DNA of 64,000 nucleotides from Bdellovibrio bacteriovorus HD100 (GTDB lineage Bacteria; Bdellovibrionota; Bdellovibrionia; Bdellovibrionales; Bdellovibrionaceae). Shown piece after piece: positions 33,720 to 42,683 of this stretch (positions are counted from its first letter, which is position 1; every line of letters starts with the position of its first letter). Both the position numbers and the translations under genes were made by a program. The notes under the pieces were generated by a model that was not told the DNA's origin, ran no database searches, and saw nothing but the letters and a program-made list of their open reading frames with translations. The DNA is taken from the NCBI RefSeq assembly GCF_000196175.1, contig NC_005363.1:2232001-2296000 (forward strand). Reading direction: 5' to 3'.

Positions 33720-36053
33720 CTAGTTTTCAACCTTGTTCAATTGGTCCTTGAGGGTGCCGAAAAGACGGGCGATTTCCATGCGCTGAGCATCGTCAATGCC
33801 CCACATCTTTTTAAACTGGAAGCTGGCTATGCCACCAGCCCCCGGGATTTCGCCATAGAACACCAGATGCGCAAACCCTTCCTTGATCAGGAATTCATAA
33901 GTGCCCGGGTTCACCTTTTTAAAGAAGGACATAAATCTTGGCGCCGACGCATAGACCTCATCCACCGAAAGACCCTGGTTGTGGTCCGTATCGTAAATCA
34001 CCATGATGGTTTCAATATAATGAAGGATCGTGACCATCGTGCGCACGTTTGCCGTTTCAATCAAACCCGGGCGCTGGGTTGGCGTCACCGAAGCCGCCAG
34101 CAGATAATCAAAGAACTGCTTCCACTGCTGGGCATTAAGGCCCCTGACATAATTCACCATGCCCGGCATGTTATTGAAGTACACACCGATATGCTTGCGC
34201 AGTTGTTCGCGGAAGCAGTCTTCTTTGTAAAAGTTAAAGCCAAAGACGTCCTTTTCCGGAGTCGCACACTGAGCCAGCTTCATATGATCAGACACGGCAT
34301 TGGAAGTCCCAAGCCCCGCCGAGAACAGCGTGGTCACAAATTCGAAGGTTTCCTTCTGATCCATGCCGTCGTTGCCGTTACCGCTGAAGGTGAAGAAGTT
34401 CGCCTCCAGGAAACTGCGGGAACCGGAGTTCGCCGAACGCGGATCAAAGGCTTTCAGATCCAGACCCAATTCCTGGAAGTCCTCATACCAGGACACCAGA
34501 CCCTTTTCGCTCATCTGGGACTGACTGAGTCGGCCGCCGACATTGTCAGCATAACCCAACATCAGCATGCGCGACAGAACACGCATCAAGTTGAACTTGG
34601 TCAAAGCCGCCCAGGTCTGTTTGGTCTGACTGGCCGAGGCTGAAATGATCAAACGCCCATCGGCATTGAAGTTCACCATCGTCGGGTTCTTGATCAAATC
34701 GCCAATGTCCGCCCACGCGTCTTCCAAGGCCTTTTGCTCAAAGGCGTCATCGGTCAGGCCTTTTTCAATCACATAGGATTTGTTGAACTTGTTATAGTGC
34801 TCAACCAGTTGTTTTTGCGTGACTGCACCACCCAGCGCATCCATCGGGATGTTGTCGATGAAACTCTGATGCAAGCGGAAGATATTCAGTTCGCGTTGAA
34901 TGCTCAGGATGTGCTTTTTCTCCAAACCCAGCAGACTGCGGGAGTCCGCCATGCGCGCCGGATCAAGGATCTTCATCAAAACAGCCTTGTAGGCCTTGAT
35001 CAAAGACTTGGGCCGTATCAGGTCCGTGGCTGAAGGCAAGATCTGATTGATCAGATTGTCGATGTCTTCAACCGGAATGCGGCCCGATGTTTTCATCTGA
35101 TGAGAATTCAAAAGAAGCTCCAGCCCTTGCGCCAGGAACTGACTGGTTTGACGGACCTTTGCTGCGTTGGTGAACTGAAGGTCGCCAATGACATAGTGGT
35201 ACTTCAATGCCAGTTCGTACAGATCCAACAGCGTATCAAGACTTTCACTCCACTGATAAAGTCCGGCGAAATGTGCACGACGGCCCATCAATACGACTTT
35301 GACGGATTCCACCATCGGAACCCACTGGCTGTATTTTTGGTAAGGCGCAAAAGGCTCTGCACCACGGATGAATTCGGCAAATCCGGACAGGGCTTTTTTG
35401 GCGTCATCAAAGCTGTAATCAGACTTGGCGATCTGGGTTTTTTCCAGCAATCGTTGCAGGGAACGGCGCAACTGATCCACCGCTGCGGAAATCTGTTCCC
35501 ACTCGGTCTTGTCGTTCTGATTTTGATTCAAAAGCAGTTTCACATGAGGAGACAGCTCGATGGATTCATCACGCAACAGGCCCAGAATTTCCACCAGACG
35601 CACGATTTCGTCCTTGGTGATATGACTGGTTGAGCCGCCCAAAAGCGCACGCTTGATTTTCATCAGCTCAGCGGCAAATTCCGGAGTCACATTGTTCTTT
35701 TTCAGGAAGTACTTGCCAAAGAAACGGCGCATTTCCTCGACGGTGTAGGCATTATCCAAAGATCCGAAGGTCTTTTTATTAAAGTAAGTCAAAGCATCCG
35801 TCATACAGTCAAAGCCCTGACGGATTTCAGACTCTTTCGCCTCTCCTACTGAGAACTTTTCCAAATGCTGCGGGATCACCTGAAGACAAGCAAAACGAGT
35901 ATCCGAGAACTCAATCACCTCAGGTTCAGCCTTTTTCCCATTCAGGAAATCACTGCAACCCACGGAAGACAGACCAAATGCCGACACCAAAATCAAAGAT
36001 GCAGCCCTCTTGGAAACGGCCATAAAAGCCTTGTTACGAGCTCTAGAAGACAT
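33720..36053 (-). CDS. Large lipoprotein with an EF-hand-like loop
   Basis: 777 aa. The ATG at 36053 has AGGAG 7 bases upstream and gives a lipoprotein signal (LSSVGC) with a long basic N-region; 36023 is an alternative. The body is almost entirely helical. Near residue 685 the loop DTDHNQGLSVDE has the 12-residue EF-hand calcium pattern, and no second EF-hand is obvious. Family not recognised. It overlaps the upstream barrel gene by 11 bp and precedes a second barrel gene, so it may act with both at the outer membrane. Confidence 0.72.
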   Translation of the reverse strand: MSSRARNKAFMAVSKRAASLILVSAFGLSSVGCSDFLNGKKAEPEVIEFSDTRFACLQVIPQHLEKFSVGEAKESEIRQGFDCMTDALTYFNKKTFGSLDNAYTVEEMRRFFGKYFLKKNNVTPEFAAELMKIKRALLGGSTSHITKDEIVRLVEILGLLRDESIELSPHVKLLLNQNQNDKTEWEQISAAVDQLRRSLQRLLEKTQIAKSDYSFDDAKKALSGFAEFIRGAEPFAPYQKYSQWVPMVESVKVVLMGRRAHFAGLYQWSESLDTLLDLYELALKYHYVIGDLQFTNAAKVRQTSQFLAQGLELLLNSHQMKTSGRIPVEDIDNLINQILPSATDLIRPKSLIKAYKAVLMKILDPARMADSRSLLGLEKKHILSIQRELNIFRLHQSFIDNIPMDALGGAVTQKQLVEHYNKFNKSYVIEKGLTDDAFEQKALEDAWADIGDLIKNPTMVNFNADGRLIISASASQTKQTWAALTKFNLMRVLSRMLMLGYADNVGGRLSQSQMSEKGLVSWYEDFQELGLDLKAFDPRSANSGSRSFLEANFFTFSGNGNDGMDQKETFEFVTTLFSAGLGTSNAVSDHMKLAQCATPEKDVFGFNFYKEDCFREQLRKHIGVYFNNMPGMVNYVRGLNAQQWKQFFDYLLAASVTPTQRPGLIETANVRTMVTILHYIETIMVIYDTDHNQGLSVDEVYASAPRFMSFFKKVNPGTYEFLIKEGFAHLVFYGEIPGAGGIASFQFKKMWGIDDAQRMEIARLFGTLKDQLNKVEN

Positions 36054-37410
36054 AGGCGGCTCCTAACATCAGGCGGTCGTTGTTTTCAAATTGCGCGATA
36101 TCGTTTTGGTTTTCCTGGCTTGCCGGCTCGGCCTTGACCATTTGCATTTCGCCGATGAAGGACCACAGGCCCGACAGGCGGAATCGGGCGCTGACACGTA
36201 TCAGGTCAAACTTGTTTTTCTCTGAATGCGTATAGCTGACCTTGGTGATCAGCTTCTTCGTGCGTTTAAAGCTGAAGTTCCCCATCAAAGACAACTGTGT
36301 TGCCTGCTGATAAGGGTAACGGGTCATCAGAGGTGCGCGGTTTTCATTGGCAAGTTCGCCCTCTTCAGTGACCTTACCGCCATAGATTTCCAGGTGCTGC
36401 AAGGCTACACCGAAATAGGAATTAGTCCACTCGACAAACGGGCTGACCAAAACGGCGTCTTCAAATGTCGGATGGGTCCACTTTTCTTCAAAGATCTCAT
36501 CTTTACTTGGCCTGTCATACAGACCACTGACGCCCACGCGCAGGCGATCGGATTTATAGCTGATATCACCACCCACCAGCGAGTGATAGAAGACCTGAGG
36601 CTGCAGATTCACGGCCCCTTTTAGTTCAGCGACATTCAGATTTCCCTCGTAACCGATGGCCAATTGATTGGATGGTTTATAGGTGTAAGCCAGTTGCCCG
36701 CGCAACCCTTGCGGATCGCCAAAGGCCAGTTTCATACCAAAAGAGTTTTGCAAGACAACTTCAGTTTCGGAGGGCTTTTCGAAAGTATAATCAATGGCCG
36801 TGGCCTCTTCCCAGATTCGGATGCTTTCTGGAGGACGGCGGAACCAGGGGTTCCCCTTCACAAAGCTGCCATTTTCAATATCAAAACTGGGTCCCTGATC
36901 CGGAATAAAGATCGGAGAAGCAAACAGCAGAAGCGTGTAATACGGCTTATCCACCTGCCAGAAAATCCCGGTCAAACCCTGGCTTTCGGCGTTCAAAGGA
37001 TTCCATTTGAACAATGGCTCCCACACACCCAGATCCCAGCGGGCATCCAGTTCATTCCACAGCATTTTCTTGCGTCCCATATAGAAATTCTCAGTTTCAC
37101 TGAGGCGCGTTTCCAGATAGAACTCGGAAATATTGAGGTAATTTAGCAACGGGGCCCCGATCGCCACCCCACCGGAAACGTCCATCTTAAATGGCGCCTC
37201 GCTGAAGGTGTCGCTTTTTAACTGGGCTCCGACAAACTGATAATTGGTCTTTTCCGCGGCCTCAAAGGTCGGGCTAATGAAAGAATCCGAGAATAAACGC
37301 ATCTCGGTCTGCACCTGCGCAGACGCAAAAAACGGGGTCAAAACCAGCAGCATGAACCCGATTAAAGATGTGTTTAGGGCCCCCAAAACGGGGACTTGTT
37401 TGAAAGCCAT
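36043..37410 (-). CDS. Outer-membrane beta-barrel (porin-like) protein
   Basis: 455 aa with a signal ending FFASAQ and a C-terminal AAYVF. The body has many amphipathic strands with aromatic girdles (FYMGRKKMLWNELDARWD), consistent with a barrel of perhaps 16-18 strands. It is the first gene of the operon running to 30423. A substrate-specific porin or an anchoring barrel for the adjacent lipoprotein are both possible. Confidence 0.77.
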   Translation of the reverse strand: MAFKQVPVLGALNTSLIGFMLLVLTPFFASAQVQTEMRLFSDSFISPTFEAAEKTNYQFVGAQLKSDTFSEAPFKMDVSGGVAIGAPLLNYLNISEFYLETRLSETENFYMGRKKMLWNELDARWDLGVWEPLFKWNPLNAESQGLTGIFWQVDKPYYTLLLFASPIFIPDQGPSFDIENGSFVKGNPWFRRPPESIRIWEEATAIDYTFEKPSETEVVLQNSFGMKLAFGDPQGLRGQLAYTYKPSNQLAIGYEGNLNVAELKGAVNLQPQVFYHSLVGGDISYKSDRLRVGVSGLYDRPSKDEIFEEKWTHPTFEDAVLVSPFVEWTNSYFGVALQHLEIYGGKVTEEGELANENRAPLMTRYPYQQATQLSLMGNFSFKRTKKLITKVSYTHSEKNKFDLIRVSARFRLSGLWSFIGEMQMVKAEPASQENQNDIAQFENNDRLMLGAAYVF

Positions 37411-37458
37411 GGGCCTCCCATCAATGAGCTTTACTTCAATGCCCGTGCCCGGCCAGAA

Positions 37459-37470
37459 CGCCTATAGGCG
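37459..37470. promoter_or_regulatory. Perfect 12-bp palindrome in a divergent promoter region
   Basis: CGCCTATAGGCG is its own reverse complement. It lies in the 120-bp gap between the barrel operon and the heptosyltransferase gene, about 60 bp from each start. It could be an operator for a dimeric regulator. Function unproven. Confidence 0.35.
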
Positions 37471-37530
37471 AATACCCTTTCCACCTTTTAAACAAGTGAC
37501 CTTTTTCGGCGCCTTTGCTAGATTAGTCCC

Positions 37531-38577
37531 ATGTTGGTACGGGACCCTAATAGTGCTAAATTTTTAATCATTCGCTTTTCCAGCTTTGGAGATGTCGTTC
37601 AGACTTTGAGCGTTCCTTCGGCTATCAAAGAAACCTATCCCAATGCCGAGATCCACTGGATCACCCGCAAGGACATGGCTCCTTTGCTGAAAAACCATCC
37701 CAACATCCAACGCATCTGGGAGTTTGATCGTAAGGCGGGCTTATCAGGCCTGATCAAGCTGTGTCTACAAATGCGCAAGGAAGGCTTCACGCACATATAC
37801 GACGCCCACAACAACATGCGCTCCCGCGTGATTTCCTGGATTCTGCGTCCGCTGGGAATCCTGGGTGTGGGTCCGAAGTTCATCCGCCGTTCGATCCGTC
37901 GTTGGAAGCGTCTGCTGCTGTTTAAGTTCCGCATCAACACATTCGAGATGCCCTTCAACGGACAGCGCGATTTGCTGGAACCCCTGCAGCCCTGGGGCAT
38001 TTCCCGCAGAGCGCCGGCAGCTCCGCAAATTTTCCCCAGCGAAGAAAGTTTCCACAAAGCCCGCGAAGTTCTGGGGCATTATGCCGGCTCCGTGGCCCTG
38101 GCTCCGTCCGCCGCGTTCTTTTTAAAACGCTGGCCGAAAGAATACTGGCAAGAGCTGATTCTGCTGTGCCCGGATCAGCGTTTTGTTCTGTTGGGTGGAC
38201 CGGAAGATTCCTTTATCGAGGACATTAAAGCCGCGGCCCCTGAGCGAGTTTTAAATCTGGCTGGCAAGTGCTCTTTGCAAGTCAGTTCCAGCGTCGTGGG
38301 CTTGTCTGCGGCGTTGATCAGCAACGACACCGGGCTTTTGCACGTGGCCGAACAACTGGGGCAAAAAACCATCGCGTTGATGGGCCCTGCACCCTTTGGG
38401 TTCCCGTCCCGTCCGTCCACAAGAATTCTTGAAATTGAACTGAAGTGCCGGCCATGCAGCAAGCACGGTCAGGGCCCTTGTGTGAATAAGTTCAAATATC
38501 ACCAGTGTCTGGTCGACATCACCCCACAGCAAGTGGCGATGGAACTAAAACAGCTGCTGCAACGGAACCAGCCATGA
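37531..38577 (+). CDS. Heptosyltransferase (GT9 family), LPS core
   Basis: 348 aa, no signal. The GT9 pattern is visible: IIRFSSFGDVVQTL at the N-terminus, ALAPSAAFFLKRWP in the middle and SNDTGLLHVAEQLG in the nucleotide-sugar domain. It transfers ADP-heptose or a similar sugar to the LPS inner core on the cytoplasmic face. A Cys-rich end (CRPCSKHGQGPC) resembles that of WaaF-like enzymes. Its stop overlaps the waaA start in ATGA. Confidence 0.9.
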   Translation: MLVRDPNSAKFLIIRFSSFGDVVQTLSVPSAIKETYPNAEIHWITRKDMAPLLKNHPNIQRIWEFDRKAGLSGLIKLCLQMRKEGFTHIYDAHNNMRSRVISWILRPLGILGVGPKFIRRSIRRWKRLLLFKFRINTFEMPFNGQRDLLEPLQPWGISRRAPAAPQIFPSEESFHKAREVLGHYAGSVALAPSAAFFLKRWPKEYWQELILLCPDQRFVLLGGPEDSFIEDIKAAAPERVLNLAGKCSLQVSSSVVGLSAALISNDTGLLHVAEQLGQKTIALMGPAPFGFPSRPSTRILEIELKCRPCSKHGQGPCVNKFKYHQCLVDITPQQVAMELKQLLQRNQP

Positions 38578-39866
38578 GTGCTTTGATTTTCTATTTCTAT
38601 AAATTCGCCATCGTCCCTCTGGCTTATTTACTTCTGCAGCTTTTGCGCCCGTTTTTGCAAGGCAAGCTGCGCGAGATGATCGAGGACAAGAACAAAGGCT
38701 TTTATAAAATCAAGAAAGCTGGCAGCGAAGCTGATATTGCCCAGGCACGCCCTTTCTGGATTCACGCGGCCAGTGGCGAAATTGAATATGCCCGTCCGGT
38801 GATCCGTGAACTAAAAAAACAACACCCGAACATTCCGGTTCTGGTGACGTATTCTTCCCCTTCAGCAAAAAAGATTCTGGAAAGCCTGCATGACGTGGAT
38901 GTGTGGTGCGCCCTTCCCTGGGATCTGGATTTCCAGATGCAGGACTTTATCAAACGCTGGAACCCGCGGGTTTTGCTTTTCTCGCGCACCGATGTGTGGC
39001 CCGTGCTGGTGTCAGTGACTCGCAAAATGGGGATTCCGTCGGCGCTGTTTTCGGCGACCTTTGCGGATAATTCTTCCCGCCTGAAGGGAATCACCCGCCA
39101 TCTGACCCGTTATTCTTTGAATCATCTTTCAGAGATTCACTGTGTGTCGGCGGAAGACATTCAGAATCTGGATACACTGGGGCTGAAAGTCCCGATGCTG
39201 GTCAGCGGTGACACTCGCTTTGATCAGGTCTTCCACCGTCTTGAAAATCCAAAAGCTTTGAAGAATCAACTGATCCCAAGCCCTGAAGACTTTGTCTTTA
39301 TCGCAGGCAGCACCTGGGGCGAAGACGAACTTGTCCTTTTGCCGGCCTTGGAAAAGATGAAGGGTATTTACATGCGCGTGATCTTGGCGCCGCATGAAAC
39401 CACGCCCGCCCACCTGGAACATCTGGAAAACCAGATGAAAGCTTTGGGACTTTCTTATGTGCGTTACTCCCAAACGGAAGAATGGCCGGCAGGAAGTATT
39501 CTGCTGGTGGATCAAGTCGGCATTCTGGCTGAACTTTACACTTGGGCCGACATCGCCTTTATCGGCGGATCGTTCAAGAAACAAGTACACAGCGTGATGG
39601 AAGCTCTGGCCGCCGGATTGCCAGTCATGGTGGGACCACATCATCGCAATAACCGCGAAGCTTTGTTCTATCAGAAAAAGAATTATTCATCCGGCATGAT
39701 TGTGCAGGTGGTTCATTCCTCGGCGGACATCGCTGTGCTGCTGCAAAGAATGAAAAAGCAACAAGAACAGATCCCGCACATCAAAGAGGAGATCAGATCC
39801 GAAATCGGCAAGAACCGAAACTCCACGCAACGAGTTCTTTCAGCCATTGAAAAAGTCATTTCCTGA
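38574..39866 (+). CDS. waaA: 3-deoxy-D-manno-octulosonic acid (Kdo) transferase
   Basis: 430 aa from the ATG at 38574, which overlaps the stop of the heptosyltransferase gene (ATGA) and starts with a membrane anchor (FYKFAIVPLAYLLLQLL). The Kdo-transferase N-terminal domain follows (PFWIHAASGEIEYARPVI), then GT-B features including FIAGSTWGEDE and FIGGSFKK, HSVMEALAAGLPVMVGP. WaaA adds Kdo to lipid A at the inner membrane. With the upstream heptosyltransferase it forms a two-gene LPS core operon. Confidence 0.92.
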   Translation: MSALIFYFYKFAIVPLAYLLLQLLRPFLQGKLREMIEDKNKGFYKIKKAGSEADIAQARPFWIHAASGEIEYARPVIRELKKQHPNIPVLVTYSSPSAKKILESLHDVDVWCALPWDLDFQMQDFIKRWNPRVLLFSRTDVWPVLVSVTRKMGIPSALFSATFADNSSRLKGITRHLTRYSLNHLSEIHCVSAEDIQNLDTLGLKVPMLVSGDTRFDQVFHRLENPKALKNQLIPSPEDFVFIAGSTWGEDELVLLPALEKMKGIYMRVILAPHETTPAHLEHLENQMKALGLSYVRYSQTEEWPAGSILLVDQVGILAELYTWADIAFIGGSFKKQVHSVMEALAAGLPVMVGPHHRNNREALFYQKKNYSSGMIVQVVHSSADIAVLLQRMKKQQEQIPHIKEEIRSEIGKNRNSTQRVLSAIEKVIS

Positions 39867-39967
39867 CAATCACGCGTTGACTACAACGCAGTCCGCCCTC
39901 GTAGCGATGGCGGACCGCAGAATTCACTCATCACGAACCGGCTAAAATCAGAATTAATACATCAAAA

Positions 39968-39999
39968 ACAAAAAAAGACCGAACATTGCTGTTGGTCTT
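39968..39999 (-). terminator. Terminator of the Glt-like operon
   Basis: On the minus strand AAGACC pairs with GGTCTT across a 13-nt loop and is followed by T7 and GTTTTTG. It lies about 60 bp past the VWA gene stop, after a second hairpin (40022-40042). Confidence 0.7.
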
Positions 40000-40021
40000 A
40001 GTTTGTTCATGCATTTTAGAA

Positions 40022-40042
40022 AGACCCCAGCAAGTGGGGTCT
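40022..40042 (-). other. Hairpin at the 3' end of the Glt-like operon
   Basis: AGACCCC/GGGGTCT, a 7-bp perfect stem with a 7-nt loop, followed by a weak T-run on the minus strand. It sits about 20 bp past the last gene and may be a first, weaker terminator or a 3' stabiliser. Confidence 0.5.
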
Positions 40043-40062
40043 ATTACTTAATTTACGCAAGT

Positions 40063-41085
40063 CTATTCAATGTCGATAGCTTCGAAATCAATCGTCAAGC
40101 CAACGCCGGGCCCCTGATAGTCCCACTTGATACCTTCAGCCAGCAGGATGGAACGAGTGGCAGGCTCGTAAACCCAACCTTCCGTCACACTGTTTGGAAT
40201 CACTTGCGTTCCGTATTTCACCACGATGGTTTTTTCATTCGGAGTACGACTGAGTTTCACTGAACCTGCCGTGCGACGAACGATATCACGGGCAAATTCC
40301 GCCAGCTTCACACCAAAATCCGGAGCACAAAGACTTAGAACATTAGTCTGAACTTTATCACCATTAACCACAGACCCCAAGAACTCCTCAAGCTTGCCAT
40401 CAAGTGACTCGCTGGAAGGACAGATATCCTCCTCTGCCAGTTTGTTGATAACACCATAGGCAAGAACCTTGTTAGGATCGCCTTTTTTGGTGTTCAGGAA
40501 CTGCTGGAAGTCCTTCGGCGACAGTGTCGATTGCTCTTTGGCATCCGTGATGAAAATCACAGCAAGGAAGGCATCCTGACGATAAAAGCCGGCATTCACC
40601 CCCACATCCAAAGGCGGACTTAACGCCGCCACCACCGGAGAAAACATCATCTCACTGACGTCCCCGTCCAAACCCACCATCATCTTACTGGACAAGATAC
40701 TAACCAGATTCGGAGTCGAGTTTTGCACAAACGACGGAGTCCCGACAAGTTTCCCACAGGCATCTGGCTTGTTCGAATACCGGCAAGCCATATCTGTCGT
40801 CAAAACACCGATGTGATAATCCAGGATGGACACTTTGGAAATACCATCAGCAAAAGCCGCCGCATTTCGACTCAAATTGCTTTGGGCATCGTCCATACTG
40901 GCCGAGTTATCAATCACGAACAGAATATCCACCTTCGGATTGAAGATGGCGAAGTCCGCTGGTTTTTCAGAGACTTCCTCTTTGTTGATTTTAGCCTTGG
41001 GGATCAGTTTTGTGGATTCGTTTCCACAACCGGACACCATTGCAAAAGCCATCAGCAGGCTCAAAGCCTTGATCGAAGACTTCAT
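40063..41085 (-). CDS. VWA-domain lipoprotein, last gene of the Glt-like operon
   Basis: 340 aa with lipobox AMVSGC. A von Willebrand A domain spans about residues 50-270. Its metal-ion-dependent adhesion site starts DNSASM (DxSxS) and FITDAKEQS supplies the later Asp. VWA domains bind protein partners through a coordinated metal. The ribosome site AAGGAG overlaps the stop of the TPR gene upstream. As the last gene of the operon it may act as an outer-membrane adhesion or assembly factor of the machine. VWA lipoproteins are not a standard Glt subunit as far as I know. Confidence 0.8.
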   Translation of the reverse strand: MKSSIKALSLLMAFAMVSGCGNESTKLIPKAKINKEEVSEKPADFAIFNPKVDILFVIDNSASMDDAQSNLSRNAAAFADGISKVSILDYHIGVLTTDMACRYSNKPDACGKLVGTPSFVQNSTPNLVSILSSKMMVGLDGDVSEMMFSPVVAALSPPLDVGVNAGFYRQDAFLAVIFITDAKEQSTLSPKDFQQFLNTKKGDPNKVLAYGVINKLAEEDICPSSESLDGKLEEFLGSVVNGDKVQTNVLSLCAPDFGVKLAEFARDIVRRTAGSVKLSRTPNEKTIVVKYGTQVIPNSVTEGWVYEPATRSILLAEGIKWDYQGPGVGLTIDFEAIDIE

Positions 41086-41087
41086 CC

Positions 41088-42683
41088 TTACTCCTTCACG
41101 CTGTCTTTAGCACAGCCTTTTTTCACATCGACTTTGAAGTTGGACAATTCGTCGAACCAGATTTCTTTGTCGTTAGCGAAACTCATCGCATATTTACCAG
41201 AAGCGCCCGTGGAACCTTTTTTGGTTTCAACTGCTCCGGCGTGTTTGATGAACTTGCTGGCGGAATCCACCTGCTGAATCATCTCAACTTCCACGATGCG
41301 CAGACGCTGCATCACTTGTTTGGAATCTTCCAGCTCGGCTTTGGCCAGTTCCTGCACGCGCTGGTAACCAGCACCTTGGGTCATGTCGGCACGGGTTTTC
41401 ACCTGATTTTTCAGGGTTTCAAACTGGCCCTGCAAATTTCCGAAGGTCAAAGAACGCGCATACAGCTTTTCAGCCAGATCCGCCTCCTGATTCATGTACT
41501 GGTGTCTTTTCACCAGCAGATTCAAAACCTCGTCACGGGACGCCATGGCTGGCAAAAGATGAGCCTCTTTACCCAGCTTCGCTGTGCCCACCGGGCCTTG
41601 AGCCAAAGCCTTCATCAGATTTGCCACCGCCGGTTGATGAGGATCTGCGCTCAGCTTTTCAAGGGCAATCAAGTGTTCGCCGAACTGACCTTTGATGGAT
41701 TTCATCGTCGCCAGAACGCCGGTATAATCACACACTTTCAGACTGGTGAAAGAACTCAGCAGGTAAGACTCAATACCCACCCAGCCTTTGAAGTGTGGGT
41801 AGGTCAAAGTCTTGGTGATCGCCATCGCGTTTTGCGGCTCGCCTTTTCTCATATAAGCCCAGGCCATTTCTTCCTGTGCCTGGAACCAGTAATCAGACTT
41901 CTTGGTGATCTTTTCGTAATACTTCAAAGACGCATCCAGGAATCCGTTTTGGTACAGCAAACGTCCCGCCGTCAGGGTCATCAGATCCTTGTCGATCGGG
42001 TTGTTTTTGGCTTTCATCAAGTGCGCCAGAACCTGAGCGGCCTTGGAAGAATCCCCTTTGATCCCCAGATTCAGAACCAGCTGCCATTGCAGGATGTTTC
42101 TTTCTTTGGAATCAACCGGAGTCTTCTTGATCAGCTCAGTCAAAGCGGCGATGTCTTCAGTGACATAGCTTTTTTGCAGAACCACGGCCATTTCCGCCGC
42201 CTGACCGAAAACTTGAGTCCAATAAGGATTCCAAGTCACCTGAGCCATGCCCCAGACCGGATCCTTGTCGTTCAGGTTTTCCTTCCACAGACTGATCACC
42301 GTGGCATCAATCTTTTCAGGATTGGAAATTGCCAGCAGGTTTTCAACACCTGTCAGCTTCAGACCGTTTTTATAATTCAGGAAAGCTTCCAGAGCTTTCC
42401 CGGTTTCAGTCATCTGGAAAGCCGACTGATTGAAAGCCTGGCTCCACTGGAACAGGGCTTTTTCATAGTTTTTTTCCACCAGGAACTGGAAGAAGATGTT
42501 TTGCTCAGCTGAAGACGGGTTCACCGCCTTTTTCAGCTTGGCCACTTCTTCGCTTTCCACGAATTGAGCTTGGGCAGTGCTTGTTTTGCCTTCAAGAATG
42601 CTCATCAGGTCGTCTTCAGCAAGAGCGACGCTGTTCACACCCACCAGCAAAGAAGCCACTGTCAGGGACTTAATCAACATCAT
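41088..42683 (-). CDS. Exported TPR-like helical protein of the Glt-like operon
   Basis: About 531 aa from the ATG at 42683, which overlaps the barrel gene's stop in ATGA (an in-frame TTG at 42692 is possible). A signal peptide ends SVALA. The mature part is made of repeated helical pairs with TPR-like spacing (GRLLYQNGFLDASLKYYEKI, EMAWAYMRKGEPQNAMAI), and a coiled-coil stretch lies near the C-terminus. Periplasmic TPR proteins such as GltE/AglT in Myxococcus help assemble the gliding machinery; equivalence here is inferred from context. Confidence 0.72.
   Translation of the reverse strand: MMLIKSLTVASLLVGVNSVALAEDDLMSILEGKTSTAQAQFVESEEVAKLKKAVNPSSAEQNIFFQFLVEKNYEKALFQWSQAFNQSAFQMTETGKALEAFLNYKNGLKLTGVENLLAISNPEKIDATVISLWKENLNDKDPVWGMAQVTWNPYWTQVFGQAAEMAVVLQKSYVTEDIAALTELIKKTPVDSKERNILQWQLVLNLGIKGDSSKAAQVLAHLMKAKNNPIDKDLMTLTAGRLLYQNGFLDASLKYYEKITKKSDYWFQAQEEMAWAYMRKGEPQNAMAITKTLTYPHFKGWVGIESYLLSSFTSLKVCDYTGVLATMKSIKGQFGEHLIALEKLSADPHQPAVANLMKALAQGPVGTAKLGKEAHLLPAMASRDEVLNLLVKRHQYMNQEADLAEKLYARSLTFGNLQGQFETLKNQVKTRADMTQGAGYQRVQELAKAELEDSKQVMQRLRIVEVEMIQQVDSASKFIKHAGAVETKKGSTGASGKYAMSFANDKEIWFDELSNFKVDVKKGCAKDSVKE

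Noticed and set aside
39891-39915. GTCCGCC/GGCGGAC hairpin after waaA
   Set aside because: A perfect 7-bp stem, but the loop is 11 nt and there is no U-tract; I do not call it a terminator, and I see no tRNA-like or repeat context.
41241-42512. Long plus-strand frame of 423 codons opposite the TPR gene
   Set aside because: It is antisense to a signal-peptide TPR gene within a tight operon; the composition (His, Gln and Phe rich) is typical of a shadow frame.
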